Origin: CAYQTL01 sp964420405
GTDB lineage: Bacteria > Acidobacteriota > Thermoanaerobaculia > Thermoanaerobaculales > Sulfomarinibacteraceae
NCBI GenBank assembly: GCA_964420405.1
Contig: CAYQTL010000082.1
Span: 1-21,936 of the forward strand
Length of the DNA stretch: 21,936 bases
Direction of reading: 5' to 3'
In this document: positions 21,746 through 21,936 of the stretch, in pieces
Layout of the letters: each line of letters begins with the position of its first letter
Numbering within the stretch: position 1 is the first letter of the stretch
Notes under the pieces: model-generated
What the model saw: only the letters and a program-made list of their open reading frames with translations
What the model was told of the DNA's origin: nothing
The model's database searches: none
Translations under genes and position numbers: made by a program

Positions 21746-21936
21746 TCGCCGATCGACACCTCGCCGCAGCCCCGGACACCCGCGGCCCGCCTCCCGCATC
21801 CCGACTCTCGCCACCCGCGAAGGGGCAGCGTCAGCGGCAGCAACAGAGGACAGCGTCAGATGACGGCGGCAGGGACAGGGGCAGCCTCAGCGCCGCGCGT
21901 GTCGCGGATGCGATCCGGACGGGACACCCGCCCCCC

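Larger units (their letters stand above)
21577..21936. other. Upstream region of the fad operon, no gene seen
   Basis: About 360 bp upstream of fadI hold no credible gene. The region has short GTCAGC-rich repeats (about 21708-21726 and 21825-21860), the inverted repeat at 21638-21658, a hexamer tandem repeat and a palindrome at 21729-21745 that recurs at 21902-21917. The promoter of fadI must lie here, but I see no clear -35/-10 pair. Confidence 0.5.

Noticed and set aside
1..21936. tRNA, rRNA or complete insertion sequence
   Set aside because: No cloverleaf, rRNA-like segment or intact transposase with terminal repeats was recognised on reading; no covariance search could be run.

Overview
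This is a very GC-rich bacterial window, with GC-skewed third codon positions and long shadow ORFs on both strands. The mix of large secreted or lipid-anchored proteins, an IPTL-CTERM sorting signal, a 2,000-residue alpha-2-macroglobulin, tandem sulfatase-fold lipoproteins and REP-associated transposases fits an Acidobacteriota lineage (for example Thermoanaerobaculia) or another high-GC Gram-negative from soil or sediment. That placement is inference from gene content; no rRNA or marker gene is present.

Layout. (1) 93-4298: a polytopic GT-C-like membrane protein on the minus strand, divergent by 55 bp from two tandem, translationally coupled sulfatase/alkaline-phosphatase-fold lipoproteins. 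In both lipoproteins the formylglycine Cys position is a Thr. (2) 4406-6676: a monocistronic secreted DUF11-repeat protein with a C-terminal IPTL sorting signal, a strong Shine-Dalgarno and a clean intrinsic terminator. (3) 6911-11922: an accessory island. It holds four type II toxin-antitoxin modules (DUF6364-PIN, RelBE/ParDE-like, VapBC and Phd-VapC), remains of three REP-associated tyrosine transposases (RAYTs), fragments of DUF2442/DUF4160 genes, and seven copies of a short hairpin repeat that I read as this genome's REP element. (4) 12073-21576: three co-directional minus-strand genes, fadI-like thiolase, then fadJ-like multifunctional protein (16 bp gap), then a thioester-containing alpha-2-macroglobulin (62 bp gap). 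(5) 21577-21936: non-coding upstream DNA with a 9-bp perfect inverted repeat, a hexamer tandem repeat and a duplicated palindrome.

How the parts work together. FadI and FadJ together would cover the hydratase, dehydrogenase and thiolase steps of fatty-acid beta-oxidation. The alpha-2-macroglobulin is a predicted periplasmic or surface protease trap. The GT-C protein and the two sulfatase-fold lipoproteins look like an envelope or exopolysaccharide modification locus. The TA island appears to be a site of repeated insertion and decay: the toxin-antitoxin genes are intact, while the RAYT and DUF genes carry frameshifts, lost catalytic residues or lost start codons.

The most notable signal is the seven-copy REP-like family at 8485-11419. 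Copies share a loop core (GCCCGACGAT or close variants), a GTG-type 5' flank and a GATC-type 3' end, and some hairpin stems change in a compensatory way. Two copies sit exactly 28 bp upstream of two different RAYT start codons.
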